Source of the DNA: Paenibacillus fonticola DSM 21315
Lineage (GTDB): Bacteria > Bacillota > Bacilli > Paenibacillales > Paenibacillaceae
Direction: 5' to 3'
Length of the DNA: 64,000 nucleotides
Assembly: GCF_000381905.1 (NCBI RefSeq)
Contig: NZ_KB907255.1
Coordinates: forward strand, 130,612 to 194,611
Shown: in pieces, positions 52,473 to 61,716 of the stretch
Position numbering within the stretch: position 1 is the stretch's first letter
How the letters are laid out: each line of letters begins with the position of its first letter
Notes under the pieces: model-generated
What the model saw: the letters and a program-made list of their open reading frames with translations, nothing else
Told to the model about the DNA's origin: nothing
Databases searched by the model: none
Made by a program: the position numbers and the translations under genes

Positions 52473-53189
52473 ATGGTAATCAAAGTTGCTATTTGTGATG
52501 ATGTTCCTGTAATTGCAAAAGCTATCGAAGATTTAATGTTAGAATATGACTCCTCGTTATTTGAAATTGATATATTCTATGATCCATTTCGTTTAATTAA
52601 ATTACTTGAAGAAAATACATATGATTTGTTTATTTTAGATATTGAGTTTCCTAATCGATCGGGAATAGAGATTGCCGAGACCATTAGAAAGAACAATTAT
52701 ACTTGTCCGATTATTTTTCTTACCAGTTTTAAAGAATATATGGAGAAGGTTTTTAAGGTTAACACGTTTGATTACATTTTAAAACCCGTAACAAAAGACA
52801 AACTATACCCTGTCTTGAATCGCGCTATTAAATATTTAGATTTAGATGATTCAAAATTTATGTTTACCTTTAACAAAGTTTTTTACAGTCTTTCTTTTAG
52901 TGAAATTATTTACTTTGAAAAAAATAAAAGGAGCGTACTTATTCACACGCCCTCTGAAATATATGAAACGATTCTTCTCACAAAGACTCTATTATCCAAA
53001 GTTAATGATGATTTTGTACAGGTGCACACTTCGTTTATTGTTAACGCTAGACATGTAAAACAAATTAGTACTAATACAATTACTGTTAATTTAAATGGTA
53101 CGCGGACGGTTGAAATACCAATGAGCCGCAAATTTAAAGATCAAGCTAGAAAGCAAATTTTGATGAGATTAAGGGACTTCATATCATGA
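52473..53189 (+). CDS. LytTR-family response regulator
   Basis: A 238-aa regulator. The receiver domain (VAICDDVPVIAKAIEDL; acceptor Asp in LFILDIEFPNRSG) is followed by a LytTR DNA-binding domain (FSEIIYFEKNKRSVLIHTP, FVQVHTSFIVNARHVKQI, EIPMSRKFKDQARKQI). Such regulators (AgrA, ComE, BlpR, VirR types) respond to peptides. It overlaps the kinase gene by 4 nt and is divergent from the ABC exporter. Very AT-rich codons compared with the carbohydrate genes. RBS GGGAGTG. Confidence 0.92.
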   Translation: MVIKVAICDDVPVIAKAIEDLMLEYDSSLFEIDIFYDPFRLIKLLEENTYDLFILDIEFPNRSGIEIAETIRKNNYTCPIIFLTSFKEYMEKVFKVNTFDYILKPVTKDKLYPVLNRAIKYLDLDDSKFMFTFNKVFYSLSFSEIIYFEKNKRSVLIHTPSEIYETILLTKTLLSKVNDDFVQVHTSFIVNARHVKQISTNTITVNLNGTRTVEIPMSRKFKDQARKQILMRLRDFIS

Positions 53190-54481
53190 GTGATATGTTT
53201 ATTGCATTATTCAACTTTGTTGTTAACTTGTTGCTGGTCAATCATTTTTTTTCAAATCATTCTTTACGGAAACTGTTTTCTCTAGAAAACATGCTTATTG
53301 CTCTCTTGGCACTTTTGCTTCCCGTATTTGTGCTATCTAGTCAACAATTGAACACTTTTATCCATATCATCTTTACTGCTTTATTGTTTCTACTTGTTGC
53401 AAAAAGAAATCAGATCGATATGAGAAAAGAGTCTAATTGGTTCATTTTCCTATTATCATTATTTGTAATTTGTGATTCAGTTGCGTTATCTCTTCCTAAA
53501 GTGATATCGCGATCAGAAGATGATGTATTAAATTTAATCTTTATCGCTGGTGGAGTAGGTATTGCAATAATTTTTAAACTAATGACGGTAGCTATCCTAA
53601 AAATAGTCGTTCTTCAAAAGCGTGAACTAAAGCGACCAGTCAACATCTTTCTTTTAATGTCACTCATTTCTATACCCATAATATCGGTATTTATGTTAGG
53701 TACTACTGTAGTATCCGAAATAGATTTCATAACTCATCCTAAATTAATTTATGTATTGATATCTGCATGTATTATTTATATGAATATTTGCATACTGCAT
53801 CTTTATTTTATACTTGGAGGATATTTCAAGAAGCTTGCAGAAACTACAACTCAGAAAATGGTGTTTGAATCAGAATTGAAGTTTTTTAAACAACTTAAGC
53901 ATTCACAATCTAAACTATATTCCATGAAGCATGACTTAAAAAACCAATACATCGTTCTAATGGGGATGTTAAGTCAAGGAGATACTGCTGGGGCTGAAAA
54001 ATATCTTCAAAATTCGATACAGAAAATCGAACATATTGATTATTTTTTTACAAATAACTATGTGCTAAATTATCTTCTGAATGAAAAAAAATCGATTGCT
54101 GAAAGCATCGGCATAACTTTAAACGTTAAATCTCTACTTCCTGAAAAAATTAATTTAGATCATGATATTTTGGCAGTTGTGCTAGGAAATTTAATCGATA
54201 ATTCCTTAAATGCAGTCGGACGCTTATCTGATTCTAAAGAAAAAGAGATTTCACTTCTTATCAAACAATTTGATAATAACCTGCTTATAGAAATTTCAAA
54301 TGTATTTGATCTTGTCGAGCTTAAAACTCGAAAGAATAGACAATTCGAGGGAATTGGAATTAAAAATGTGAAAAGAATTGTAGAAGAGAATGGCGGAATC
54401 TATAACCAATGGATTCAAGATAATCAGTATATCGTAAGTATACTTTTACTTAATGTATACGATCAAGAAGATGGAGAATAG
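53186..54481 (+). CDS. GHKL-type sensor histidine kinase (AgrC-like)
   Basis: A 431-aa kinase. The N-terminal ~220 residues hold six to seven TM segments, the AgrC/ComD-like sensor. The cytoplasmic part has the phospho-His region SMKHDLKNQYIVLMGML and a GHKL ATPase (VVLGNLIDNSLNAVGR, FEGIGIKNVKRIVEENGG). Signal is probably a membrane-active peptide. No small peptide precursor gene is evident nearby. Pairs with the LytTR regulator. Confidence 0.9.
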   Translation: MSDMFIALFNFVVNLLLVNHFFSNHSLRKLFSLENMLIALLALLLPVFVLSSQQLNTFIHIIFTALLFLLVAKRNQIDMRKESNWFIFLLSLFVICDSVALSLPKVISRSEDDVLNLIFIAGGVGIAIIFKLMTVAILKIVVLQKRELKRPVNIFLLMSLISIPIISVFMLGTTVVSEIDFITHPKLIYVLISACIIYMNICILHLYFILGGYFKKLAETTTQKMVFESELKFFKQLKHSQSKLYSMKHDLKNQYIVLMGMLSQGDTAGAEKYLQNSIQKIEHIDYFFTNNYVLNYLLNEKKSIAESIGITLNVKSLLPEKINLDHDILAVVLGNLIDNSLNAVGRLSDSKEKEISLLIKQFDNNLLIEISNVFDLVELKTRKNRQFEGIGIKNVKRIVEENGGIYNQWIQDNQYIVSILLLNVYDQEDGE

Positions 54482-54515
54482 AAAAGCGTTGCATTCTGCA
54501 ATAAAGTATAACGAA

Positions 54516-54670
54516 CTATTTGTTCTTCTGCTTTGCAACTTGCATACCGCCGATGATAAGCATGATGACAAGTTGTAGATGACGAAAATAGTCGTGAAAA
54601 AGCACCTTCAACCTGTATCTTTGGCCGAAAGTGCATAAAATGGTTCTTAATTCGGAGAATTGAAATTCGC
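54516..54670 (-). pseudogene. Possible transposase C-terminal remnant
   Basis: About 50 codons (SELRTILCTFGQRYRLKVLFH to the stop at 54516) look protein-like and could be the tail of an insertion-sequence transposase, but I cannot name the family. No inverted repeats or start were found. Placed in the gap between the kinase gene and the convergent hydrolase-SARP gene. Confidence 0.2.
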
Positions 54671-54723
54671 CCCGACTTGAAGCGCTTCTTGGCCCCGAGT
54701 ACCTTGCCCCTCCTCCCGTCTGT

Positions 54724-56298
54724 TCAATGCTTCCTAAGAATTGCCTGCTTCCTTTGTTCCCAGCGTTTTTGTTCATCTGGTAAATTCATAGTACTGTATA
54801 GATGGATGATTTCCTCGTAAGCCTCCTCATGGTCTACTTGATACTTCAAAATATTTGTCCAATAATGAATGGCTTGCAGATTTTCGCTACGTTCCATACA
54901 TTTATTTGCCATCCAGTAATTAAGCTCTACCAATTGTTGCTCGGCTATCTCCCGTAATTGAATGATCCAATCGTCATACATTCCTGGCAGCAGCGCATGA
55001 ACAGAGCTAAGTAGAGTTTCGCCCAATACGAAGCGGATCTCCTCATTCTTCTCATTGTAGGCCAAACGAAGGGCAAGGATGAAGTCTATAAAATCACATT
55101 TTACTTTATATTGAAGCTGCACATTTCCCTGATGAAATTTCAAACAGGGGGTGGGAATGAATGGAACTTGTATCGTGTTGTTAAGGTGGTTCAGATATAC
55201 CTTTAGGTTATTTAATGCTTTAGCGATCGGAACATCGGGGAACAAAGCATCGCATATTTGCTCTCTTGTCGTGATGGGATGAAAGATTAAATAGACAAGC
55301 AAACGCTTTGCATGGCGTTGATTCATCCCTTCTTTTATCGAATAGCCGCCAATACTTACCTCGAACTGATTGATCAGGTTAACCTCTAGCATGGGAGCTG
55401 CTTCATATTTATGGTGTTGTACAAAAAAGTTGCGATAGGCCATTTCAAATTTAGAGTGAACATCATTTTGATTTTCTTTCCTCGGGTGAAGCTTAAATTG
55501 GATATAGTAATCGATCCATTGTGCTGTCATATCAGGTTGCTCTAAAAAGAACAGGAACGATGCATTGGGCATTATCAGTTGTGTATAGTGCTCCAGAGAA
55601 AACGATAACATATTGGCTAATTCTGAGGATGTAATGGCATCTTGATCCCCCGTAATGGTAAGTGTAGGGACAGAGATTTGAGTCAGATCATTCAACAAAG
55701 GCGATTGCATCGTCATGACCGACAATTGGGCGAACACATGGTCAGGTAACTGAGCTAGTACATGAAAATACTGAACTAACCCATGATCTCCTTCCTCCAA
55801 AGAGGTGTATAAACGAAGTAAATCCCGAAAAGGAGCTAGATCATCGGTATTGCCAGTTTTGACTGCTTGCTTAATATGTGGGAATGCCTGTCTCAGAAGC
55901 TGATATGGGTAATTGTTAATATGCATAAAGGGTAAGGAAAGCAGGATAAGGGAATTCACGTAAGCAGCATACTTACTTGCAAAATGAACAGCAAGATGGG
56001 CTCCTAACCCATGAGCTACGAGATGAAACCTTTCAATTTCAAGATGCTGGATCAGTTCATGCAGGTCTTCTGCCATCAGCTCCCATCCAAGATCGGGGCT
56101 TTCTTGAGCACTTTGTCCATGCCCCCGTAAATCATAGATTACAATCTGGTAGCGATGTTGCAAATGGGTAAGCATAGGTTCCCATAGAGAAGAATCCATA
56201 GCAAAGCCATGGATCATGATGATTGTTTCGGCGTCTTTATTTCTCGCAGCATGAATTTCGTAATACGTTTTAAGCTGGTTCATTGTCAAAAAAGGCAT
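54724..56298 (-). CDS. Alpha/beta-hydrolase-fold domain (catalytically dead) fused to a SARP-type activator
   Basis: A 524-aa fusion. Residues ~1-270 follow the alpha/beta-hydrolase fold (IIMIHGFAMDSSLW, VIYDLRGHGQSAQ, TLTITGDQDAITSSELA). The nucleophile elbow reads VAHGLGAH, with Gly97 where Ser is required, and the His position reads NASFLFFLEQPD, with Phe248 for His, so the triad is lost; Asp220 remains. Residues ~305-400 form a winged-helix domain and ~400-524 a bacterial transcriptional activation domain, the SARP layout. I infer a transcription factor whose hydrolase fold senses a small ligand. The start at 56298 is nine bases behind AGGAGG. Downstream of, and co-directional with, the PadR/MacB-type operon. 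Confidence 0.85.
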   Translation of the reverse strand: MPFLTMNQLKTYYEIHAARNKDAETIIMIHGFAMDSSLWEPMLTHLQHRYQIVIYDLRGHGQSAQESPDLGWELMAEDLHELIQHLEIERFHLVAHGLGAHLAVHFASKYAAYVNSLILLSLPFMHINNYPYQLLRQAFPHIKQAVKTGNTDDLAPFRDLLRLYTSLEEGDHGLVQYFHVLAQLPDHVFAQLSVMTMQSPLLNDLTQISVPTLTITGDQDAITSSELANMLSFSLEHYTQLIMPNASFLFFLEQPDMTAQWIDYYIQFKLHPRKENQNDVHSKFEMAYRNFFVQHHKYEAAPMLEVNLINQFEVSIGGYSIKEGMNQRHAKRLLVYLIFHPITTREQICDALFPDVPIAKALNNLKVYLNHLNNTIQVPFIPTPCLKFHQGNVQLQYKVKCDFIDFILALRLAYNEKNEEIRFVLGETLLSSVHALLPGMYDDWIIQLREIAEQQLVELNYWMANKCMERSENLQAIHYWTNILKYQVDHEEAYEEIIHLYSTMNLPDEQKRWEQRKQAILRKH

Positions 56299-56508
56299 GG
56301 TTCCTGCCCTCCTCATAATGAGCTGTTACCAAATTGTTACGTCGCTTATAGTAAACTATTTCGGAAAACAATTCAATTACAAGACCAGCGGGCAATCCGT
56401 AGTTGTTGGTTGGAAGATAAGGTTTCATTACAACTGGAAAGGAATAAAAAGGGTGAAGGAAAGGATGCAAATACATCGAAAAAAATGGTTCAATGCTATC
56501 ATGGCTGC

Positions 56509-58914
56509 CTAATTTTCATGAAGATACGTAATGGACTTATTCTTTAGTAACCGTGAAGAAGACCATATACCAGTAACAATAACAAGAAGACATAACGGTA
56601 AGGTAGACACAATGAGTGTCCAGTCAAAGAACATTGGAAAATTAACGATACCGAAATTGACTAAAATTTTATTCAGCATAGTAGGGAATCCGGCTGTTCC
56701 TAATACTAGTCCTATTATTGCTCCTATCCATGCTATAATCAATGTACTGATTACAAGTGAGGCTCTTAATTTCGATGAAGTCATTCCTAAAGATTTATAG
56801 ATGGCAAGTGTTCGGCTCTCTTTCTTGACATTGATTCTTCCTACACTACTTGCAATTCCAAAAATCGCCAGGATCAAGAATAGTCCCATAATAAGCATAG
56901 GTAGCAAAAGAATATTTTGTGCTTGTGAGAAGGTTTCGCGAACTAAGGTTTTTTGTGCTGCTACATAAACTGCATCTCCATATTTTTTGCCCATTTCTTG
57001 AGCAAACTGTTCATCTGATGTGCCTGGAGTAATATTAATCAAGTAGAGGGAGCCCGAAGCTTCCGTGTTAACATTGATCCCTTCCAATGTACCTGAGTTT
57101 ACTCTCGCCGATACCGACATATTAGTAATGGCTTGATAGACCCCAACGACAGTATATGCTTTCTTTTTTCCCTGAATAAATACTTCTATCGAATCTCCTA
57201 CACCTTTATGAGTTATCTGAGAAACCTTAGCTCCGATTGATATTTCACCAGCATTTTGAGGATTGCGACCAGCGATATTTTCAAATCCTAAAGCATCCAT
57301 ATTCCCACCAGCTGAAGTAATATAAATACCTGTTTGAGGCGTTTCTGAATCACTGGCAGACTCTCCTGGAATGACTCCATATACGCCACTCATATTATGA
57401 ATACTCGCAACTCTCGGGTCTTCTTTTAAATCAGCAATTAATTGCTCTTTAGATAATTTATCCTTATTAAGAATTTCCAAGCTAATATCAGCGTTATCGT
57501 ATCCCCATTCTGGTGGATTCATGGAAGCAATACTCGTCATAAAGAGAACTCCACCGATTAATACGGAAGTCGTAATAATCGTCATACATAATAATAATAG
57601 AGAGCTGCCTTTATTTTCTCGAAGTCTTTTTAATGAGATAACAAATACTGGCGACAGTTTATCAAGCAAGCTTGGCTGATTGGGTTTTGTATGCTTATGA
57701 GAAGTGGACTTGGCCTGGTTTTCTTCTGATCTGCCATATCGTATAGCTTGTGCTGGCTTTATTTTTCTGGCTCCTCTAGCAGATAAATAAGACACCAGTA
57801 AGATCAATGTCAGAACAATTCCTCCTCCAATTAAACCATATAGAGGAAAATCTATGCCTGTTACAAAATCATTGGTTTTCAAATATGAAAGCGAAAGGGA
57901 AATAATTGTCTTAGAGAAGAAATAACTGAGGACAACACTTGGAAGAATTGCCAGAACTGCTATTATTCCGTACTGCATTACATATAGAGCAACCGTTTGA
58001 TTCCCTGTAAACCCCAGTGAACGTAAAACCCCTATATTTTTATAATTTGATAACACAGCATCCGAAATAATAAATGCAATGGTATATAGTGCGATCATGA
58101 TCATTACAGCTGCCAAGAAGATCATAATCGAGCTTACAATCTTACCTATAATCAGATAAAAGGCAGATATACCATTGTAATCCGTTATTGTTTCTAAAAA
58201 GGGGGCTCCGAAGTCTTGCTCAAATTGCTGCCAATAGCTTTGAGAAGTCTCAAGGTTATCAAACCGAAGCCCCATAATCGCTTTTTCTGACGCTCCCTGT
58301 CCCGCCATATTTGTCTTGTAATCTTCGCTATTCATCCAAATGCGTGCAGTGACCGTAAACGGTTGACTATAAGGGACGTCGATTACCAGGGCAGATACTC
58401 TATAATTGAACACCTTTTCATCTGTCTTAATCCCGAACTGGTCACCTACAGTAATTCCTTTAGAATAAGCTAATGAAGTGGGTATCCATATTTCTCCTTT
58501 TTTTGGTGATGCCGCTTCTTCTCCTGTTGCGAATATAAGCTGATCTACTTTGCTTTGTCCGGGTGAATTTCCTGCATTGGTTAAATAAAGGCTTATATTG
58601 GAGACTTCTTGAGCGTTATGAGTGAAGGTGGAGAAACTATGATATCGAAATACCTGTGAGGTTTCCACACCATTCTGCTGCTCCCACCAATCGTGGACAA
58701 CATCGGGATTGTATAATCCATTTTCAAAGTTTAATAGCTCTTGAGAGCCATTGACCTGTGTATGAATTTTTTGAAATACATTACCTGTGTTATTCAGAAC
58801 TGTAATTGACGTTGTTATCAGAAGTGTAGAGAGAAAGATCAGGATCGCTATACTTATATTTTGAACTTTCTTTTTTCTAAGCTGTGAAAAGCAAAGTAGC
58901 AAGGTGGCCTTCAT
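56509..58914 (-). CDS. MacB/FtsX-type ABC permease
   Basis: An 801-aa permease with N-terminal TM (NISIAILIFLSTLLITTSITVL), a large extracellular domain, three TM segments (~255-375), a cytoplasmic linker, TM5, a second large extracellular domain and three C-terminal TM segments. FtsX motifs are SNYKNIGVLRSLGFTGNQ and SRTLAIYKSLGMTSSKLRASL. This duplicated 8-TM layout is used by antimicrobial-peptide and stress exporters that work by mechanotransmission. Start ATG 58914 behind GGAGGGAG. Follows its ATPase by 6 bp. Confidence 0.88.
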   Translation of the reverse strand: MKATLLLCFSQLRKKKVQNISIAILIFLSTLLITTSITVLNNTGNVFQKIHTQVNGSQELLNFENGLYNPDVVHDWWEQQNGVETSQVFRYHSFSTFTHNAQEVSNISLYLTNAGNSPGQSKVDQLIFATGEEAASPKKGEIWIPTSLAYSKGITVGDQFGIKTDEKVFNYRVSALVIDVPYSQPFTVTARIWMNSEDYKTNMAGQGASEKAIMGLRFDNLETSQSYWQQFEQDFGAPFLETITDYNGISAFYLIIGKIVSSIMIFLAAVMIMIALYTIAFIISDAVLSNYKNIGVLRSLGFTGNQTVALYVMQYGIIAVLAILPSVVLSYFFSKTIISLSLSYLKTNDFVTGIDFPLYGLIGGGIVLTLILLVSYLSARGARKIKPAQAIRYGRSEENQAKSTSHKHTKPNQPSLLDKLSPVFVISLKRLRENKGSSLLLLCMTIITTSVLIGGVLFMTSIASMNPPEWGYDNADISLEILNKDKLSKEQLIADLKEDPRVASIHNMSGVYGVIPGESASDSETPQTGIYITSAGGNMDALGFENIAGRNPQNAGEISIGAKVSQITHKGVGDSIEVFIQGKKKAYTVVGVYQAITNMSVSARVNSGTLEGINVNTEASGSLYLINITPGTSDEQFAQEMGKKYGDAVYVAAQKTLVRETFSQAQNILLLPMLIMGLFLILAIFGIASSVGRINVKKESRTLAIYKSLGMTSSKLRASLVISTLIIAWIGAIIGLVLGTAGFPTMLNKILVNFGIVNFPMFFDWTLIVSTLPLCLLVIVTGIWSSSRLLKNKSITYLHEN

Positions 58915-58920
58915 AATGAC

Positions 58921-59712
58921 TTACTCCCTCCTCGAAATAAAAGAGTAGATTTGCCGTTCTCTTTCTGCTGTCACTTCAGTTGTATATTTCGGAAGCTCCA
59001 GCATACCGCCAATGCTCCCATCCTTTATGAAGATTAGACGATTTGCTCGGCAGGCAGCCTTTAGATCATGCGTCACCATCACAATAGACTGCCCTTCTTG
59101 ATTTAACTCCGTCAAAATATCCAATATTATTTTACCCTGATTTACACTTAATGCCCCTGTAGGCTCATCAGCAAAGAGTACTTCAGGAGAGTTCACCAAA
59201 GCCCTGGCTATAGCAGCTCGTTGCTGTTGTCCTCCCGAAACTTCGGAAGGCATTCGGTTTTTTTGATGAATGATATCCATTCTTTCCATCAATGAAATTA
59301 CCTTTGCTCTTAGCTGCTCTTTAGGCGTTTTAGCGATATGCCCAGGAAATGCGATGTTTTCGTAGATCGTAAGATCAGGAATAAGGTTGATGGACTGATA
59401 AACAAACCCTAGCTGTGTAGTACGAAGCTCAGAAAGCATTTTTTCAGAGGCCCCCTCCATCAACTGCCCTCTAAATAAAATCGATCCAGAAGAAGCTTGA
59501 TCCAGTCCACTAAGCAAATATAAAAGCGTAGACTTTCCTGACCCAGAGCTCCCCATAATTACTGTAAAGTCACCTCTATAAATTTCCAAATCTATGCTCT
59601 GAGTTGCCTCAAACAGCTCTCCTCCACTGTTATACACCTTTGATAACTTTTGTGCAGCCAAGAGTATATTTTTGCTAGAGCGCTTCCCTTCAGGCGCTAA
59701 TATGTTCATCAT
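58921..59712 (-). CDS. MacB/LolD-type ABC ATPase
   Basis: A 263-aa ATPase. Walker A is GSSGSGKST, Q-loop FVYQSINLIPDLTIYENI, signature EVSGGQQQRAAIARALV, Walker B EVLFADEPTGALS, H-loop MVTHD. It energises the FtsX-type permease directly downstream. Preceded by GGAGGGG, 12 bp after the DUF4097-like gene. Confidence 0.9.
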   Translation of the reverse strand: MMNILAPEGKRSSKNILLAAQKLSKVYNSGGELFEATQSIDLEIYRGDFTVIMGSSGSGKSTLLYLLSGLDQASSGSILFRGQLMEGASEKMLSELRTTQLGFVYQSINLIPDLTIYENIAFPGHIAKTPKEQLRAKVISLMERMDIIHQKNRMPSEVSGGQQQRAAIARALVNSPEVLFADEPTGALSVNQGKIILDILTELNQEGQSIVMVTHDLKAACRANRLIFIKDGSIGGMLELPKYTTEVTAERERQIYSFISRRE

Positions 59713-59724
59713 GATAAACCCCTC

Positions 59725-60498
59725 CTATCTATTTTTGATCTCCCTCTGCTCAAGTGCTACATCCCCAAGCTCTGATGACAATGCAATTAATGGACCCTCA
59801 TTTCCAGACTCCATAGCATTAGACAAATCGAGTATTTCCTTTCCCAGAGTAGCTCTCAAATCAGTTTGAAATTTTGCTGGGGCTTCACTTACTGTCACTG
59901 CTACATTGCCATACTTTGCTCTTGCTTCAATCCCTTTAGTAATGGTGCGGAAGTGTGCTTTAATATCACCAATTTCGGTAGTGCCCAGCAGCTCCCCTTC
60001 CAGATTTGCTGTTGTAATATTGCCATTCACCGCTCCCAGCTTAGTGTTCAGCGTTTGAATATCTTCAACATGGATGTTAGCAGTGATCGTCTGCACTTGA
60101 ATGGTATGATACTGTTTGCGGGGTAATTGAATCTGAAGTTTATAGCTGCCATCTGTAAAAGATAAATATTTTTTTTGTTCTTTCTGTGTTGCATTTACTG
60201 TTACAATGTCACCATTTTGGCTCACATCAAGGGAATAGTCGTCAAGCCATTTTCGTTCTGTTTTTCCTTTCATGGTGACTCGGATTTCCGATCCATCAAA
60301 AGGGATAATATTAACATCGCCCACATTAGATTTCACCTCAACCGAAGCAATATCTGCAGCAGCGACTGCCTTTGCTAAATTAATTTCCACTAAATTAAAA
60401 GGAGAAGCTTTAAAAAGAAATAGAATAACATTTGCCACCAATGCTATACCAATCAAAGCCACTGCCCATATCATAATTTTTTTTCCTCCAGGTTTCAT
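59725..60498 (-). CDS. DUF4097-like beta-helix protein with TM anchor
   Basis: A 257-aa protein. The N-terminal TM helix (IMIWAVALIGIALVANVILFLF) is followed by repeated short beta strands (ASVEVKSNVGDVNIIPFDGSEI, HTIQVQTITANIHVEDIQTLN, TKLGAVNGNITTANLEGELL, TEIGDIKAHF), the pattern of DUF4097/DUF4098 proteins thought to form an extracellular beta-solenoid. Such genes commonly follow DUF1700 and PadR genes. Start overlaps the DUF1700 stop by 4 nt. Role unknown; may regulate or assist the ABC transporter. Confidence 0.8.
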   Translation of the reverse strand: MKPGGKKIMIWAVALIGIALVANVILFLFKASPFNLVEINLAKAVAAADIASVEVKSNVGDVNIIPFDGSEIRVTMKGKTERKWLDDYSLDVSQNGDIVTVNATQKEQKKYLSFTDGSYKLQIQLPRKQYHTIQVQTITANIHVEDIQTLNTKLGAVNGNITTANLEGELLGTTEIGDIKAHFRTITKGIEARAKYGNVAVTVSEAPAKFQTDLRATLGKEILDLSNAMESGNEGPLIALSSELGDVALEQREIKNR

Positions 60499-61043
60499 TT
60501 CGATTCCCCCCTAATCCATTCCCGATTTATATTCAAATATGCAATCATTCCTCTATAACCCAAGGTAGTAAGTTTGATGCCCCCCAATAGGATAATTAAC
60601 CCAAAACCTACAAGGCCTATAGCAGTTGGTAATTTAATTGCGAAATCTGCTGTAAAACCATCTTGTATAAGTAATAACAAGGGGGATAGCAATAAATAAA
60701 CTGAGCCAATAAACAACGCTGCTATAACTACAATGCCTGCAATAAAAGGTACAAGCACACCTAGAAGATTTACTATTCCTAAGCCAAGAGTTGCTAGTAC
60801 TGCCTTATACAAGTTGTTAAACGAAGGCTGATTCTCTGCCTTAGTAATTTTGTACTGAAGTATAATCTCCTGTGCAATAAGCTTAGGATTCCCTAACTTT
60901 TGCGCAATCTCATTCTCTGAACGCCCTCTTAGTTTTGCATTCTCAAAATGCTCTTCATACTCCATCATGATTTCATTTTGTTCATCTTTTGGCAGCTTTC
61001 TAATATTGTCTGCAATAGTGGTTAGATAGTCTTTCTTACTCAT
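60495..61043 (-). CDS. DUF1700 membrane protein
   Basis: A 182-aa protein. The N-terminal ~75 residues are a soluble helical domain ([52 protein letters not shown]), the HAAS-like signature of the family. Three to four TM helices follow. The start at 61043 is preceded by GGAGGGG. It overlaps the PadR gene by 8 nt. In other Bacillota the HAAS domain partners with PadR-type regulators. Confidence 0.88.
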   Translation of the reverse strand: MSKKDYLTTIADNIRKLPKDEQNEIMMEYEEHFENAKLRGRSENEIAQKLGNPKLIAQEIILQYKITKAENQPSFNNLYKAVLATLGLGIVNLLGVLVPFIAGIVVIAALFIGSVYLLLSPLLLLIQDGFTADFAIKLPTAIGLVGFGLIILLGGIKLTTLGYRGMIAYLNINREWIRGESK

Positions 61044-61362
61044 TGGTAGTACCCCTCCCTTCAATGATCATCTCCATACGATTAGAGAAACTGTTCCATT
61101 CGTTAACTAGATCTTCTTTCATTTGCATTCCTTTAGGTGTCAGCTTGTAATATTTCCTTGGTGGGCCCTCTGTAGATTCCATAAGATAGGTCGAAAATAC
61201 CCCCTCCTTTGTTAACCGTCGTAGTAATGGATAAATGGTTCCTTCAGAGACTTCAAAATTTAAAGAAATTTCCTCGACCAGTTCATAGCCATATCGGTCT
61301 TTTCGTGCAATCATACTTAGTACACAAAGCTCCAGGGCACCTTTCTTAAATTGAATATTCAT
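61036..61362 (-). CDS. PadR-family transcriptional repressor
   Basis: A 108-aa regulator. The PadR winged helix comprises [48 protein letters not shown] and a beta-wing [13 protein letters not shown], with a C-terminal dimerisation helix. I take ATG 61362; an ATG at 61374 is also in frame and the ribosome site is weak for both. First gene of PadR-DUF1700-DUF4097-ATPase-permease, which it probably represses together with itself. Confidence 0.9.
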   Translation of the reverse strand: MNIQFKKGALELCVLSMIARKDRYGYELVEEISLNFEVSEGTIYPLLRRLTKEGVFSTYLMESTEGPPRKYYKLTPKGMQMKEDLVNEWNSFSNRMEMIIEGRGTTNE

Positions 61363-61378
61363 TTTAATCACCATCACT

Positions 61379-61416
61379 TTGTACAGTACTGAATATTGTA
61401 AGGTACTAAAATTATA
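61379..61416 (-). promoter_or_regulatory. Promoter -10 and repeated AGTAC operator-like sites before padR
   Basis: The minus strand has TATAAT (61416-61411), then AGTACC and, 17 bp on, AGTACTGTAC, a near-palindrome, all within 55 bp of the PadR start. Repeats just downstream of the -10 fit autorepression by PadR, but the operator is not proven. Confidence 0.4.
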
Positions 61417-61540
61417 ATAATACACATTCCACTATTTTGTAAATATGATAATAAATAAAACAATCATGGTTTTTCCGCCGCAACCCCAAAACGCCTATTA
61501 AAATAGGCCAAGCAGAAATCTCTGGCTGACCTGATAATAT

Positions 61541-61568
61541 GAAAAGCCCCCCGTTATCGGGAGGCTTG
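61541..61568 (-). terminator. Terminator-like hairpin after the SLH protein gene
   Basis: Minus strand AAGCCTCCCG-ataa-CGGGGGGCTT followed by TTC. GC-rich stem with a short T run, ~150 bp after the stop codon. Confidence 0.6.
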
Positions 61569-61716
61569 CGAAAATCCTTGTTATGCCGTGCAAGTACTCT
61601 TGTGTAAATTATAGCCGTTTAGCATAAGGTAACATGGACCCGAATTTCTCCATTCATTAATGTGTAAGTATACCTCACAGATTAGGCTCTCCGTTTTATC
61701 AAACGAAATTTTGCAG

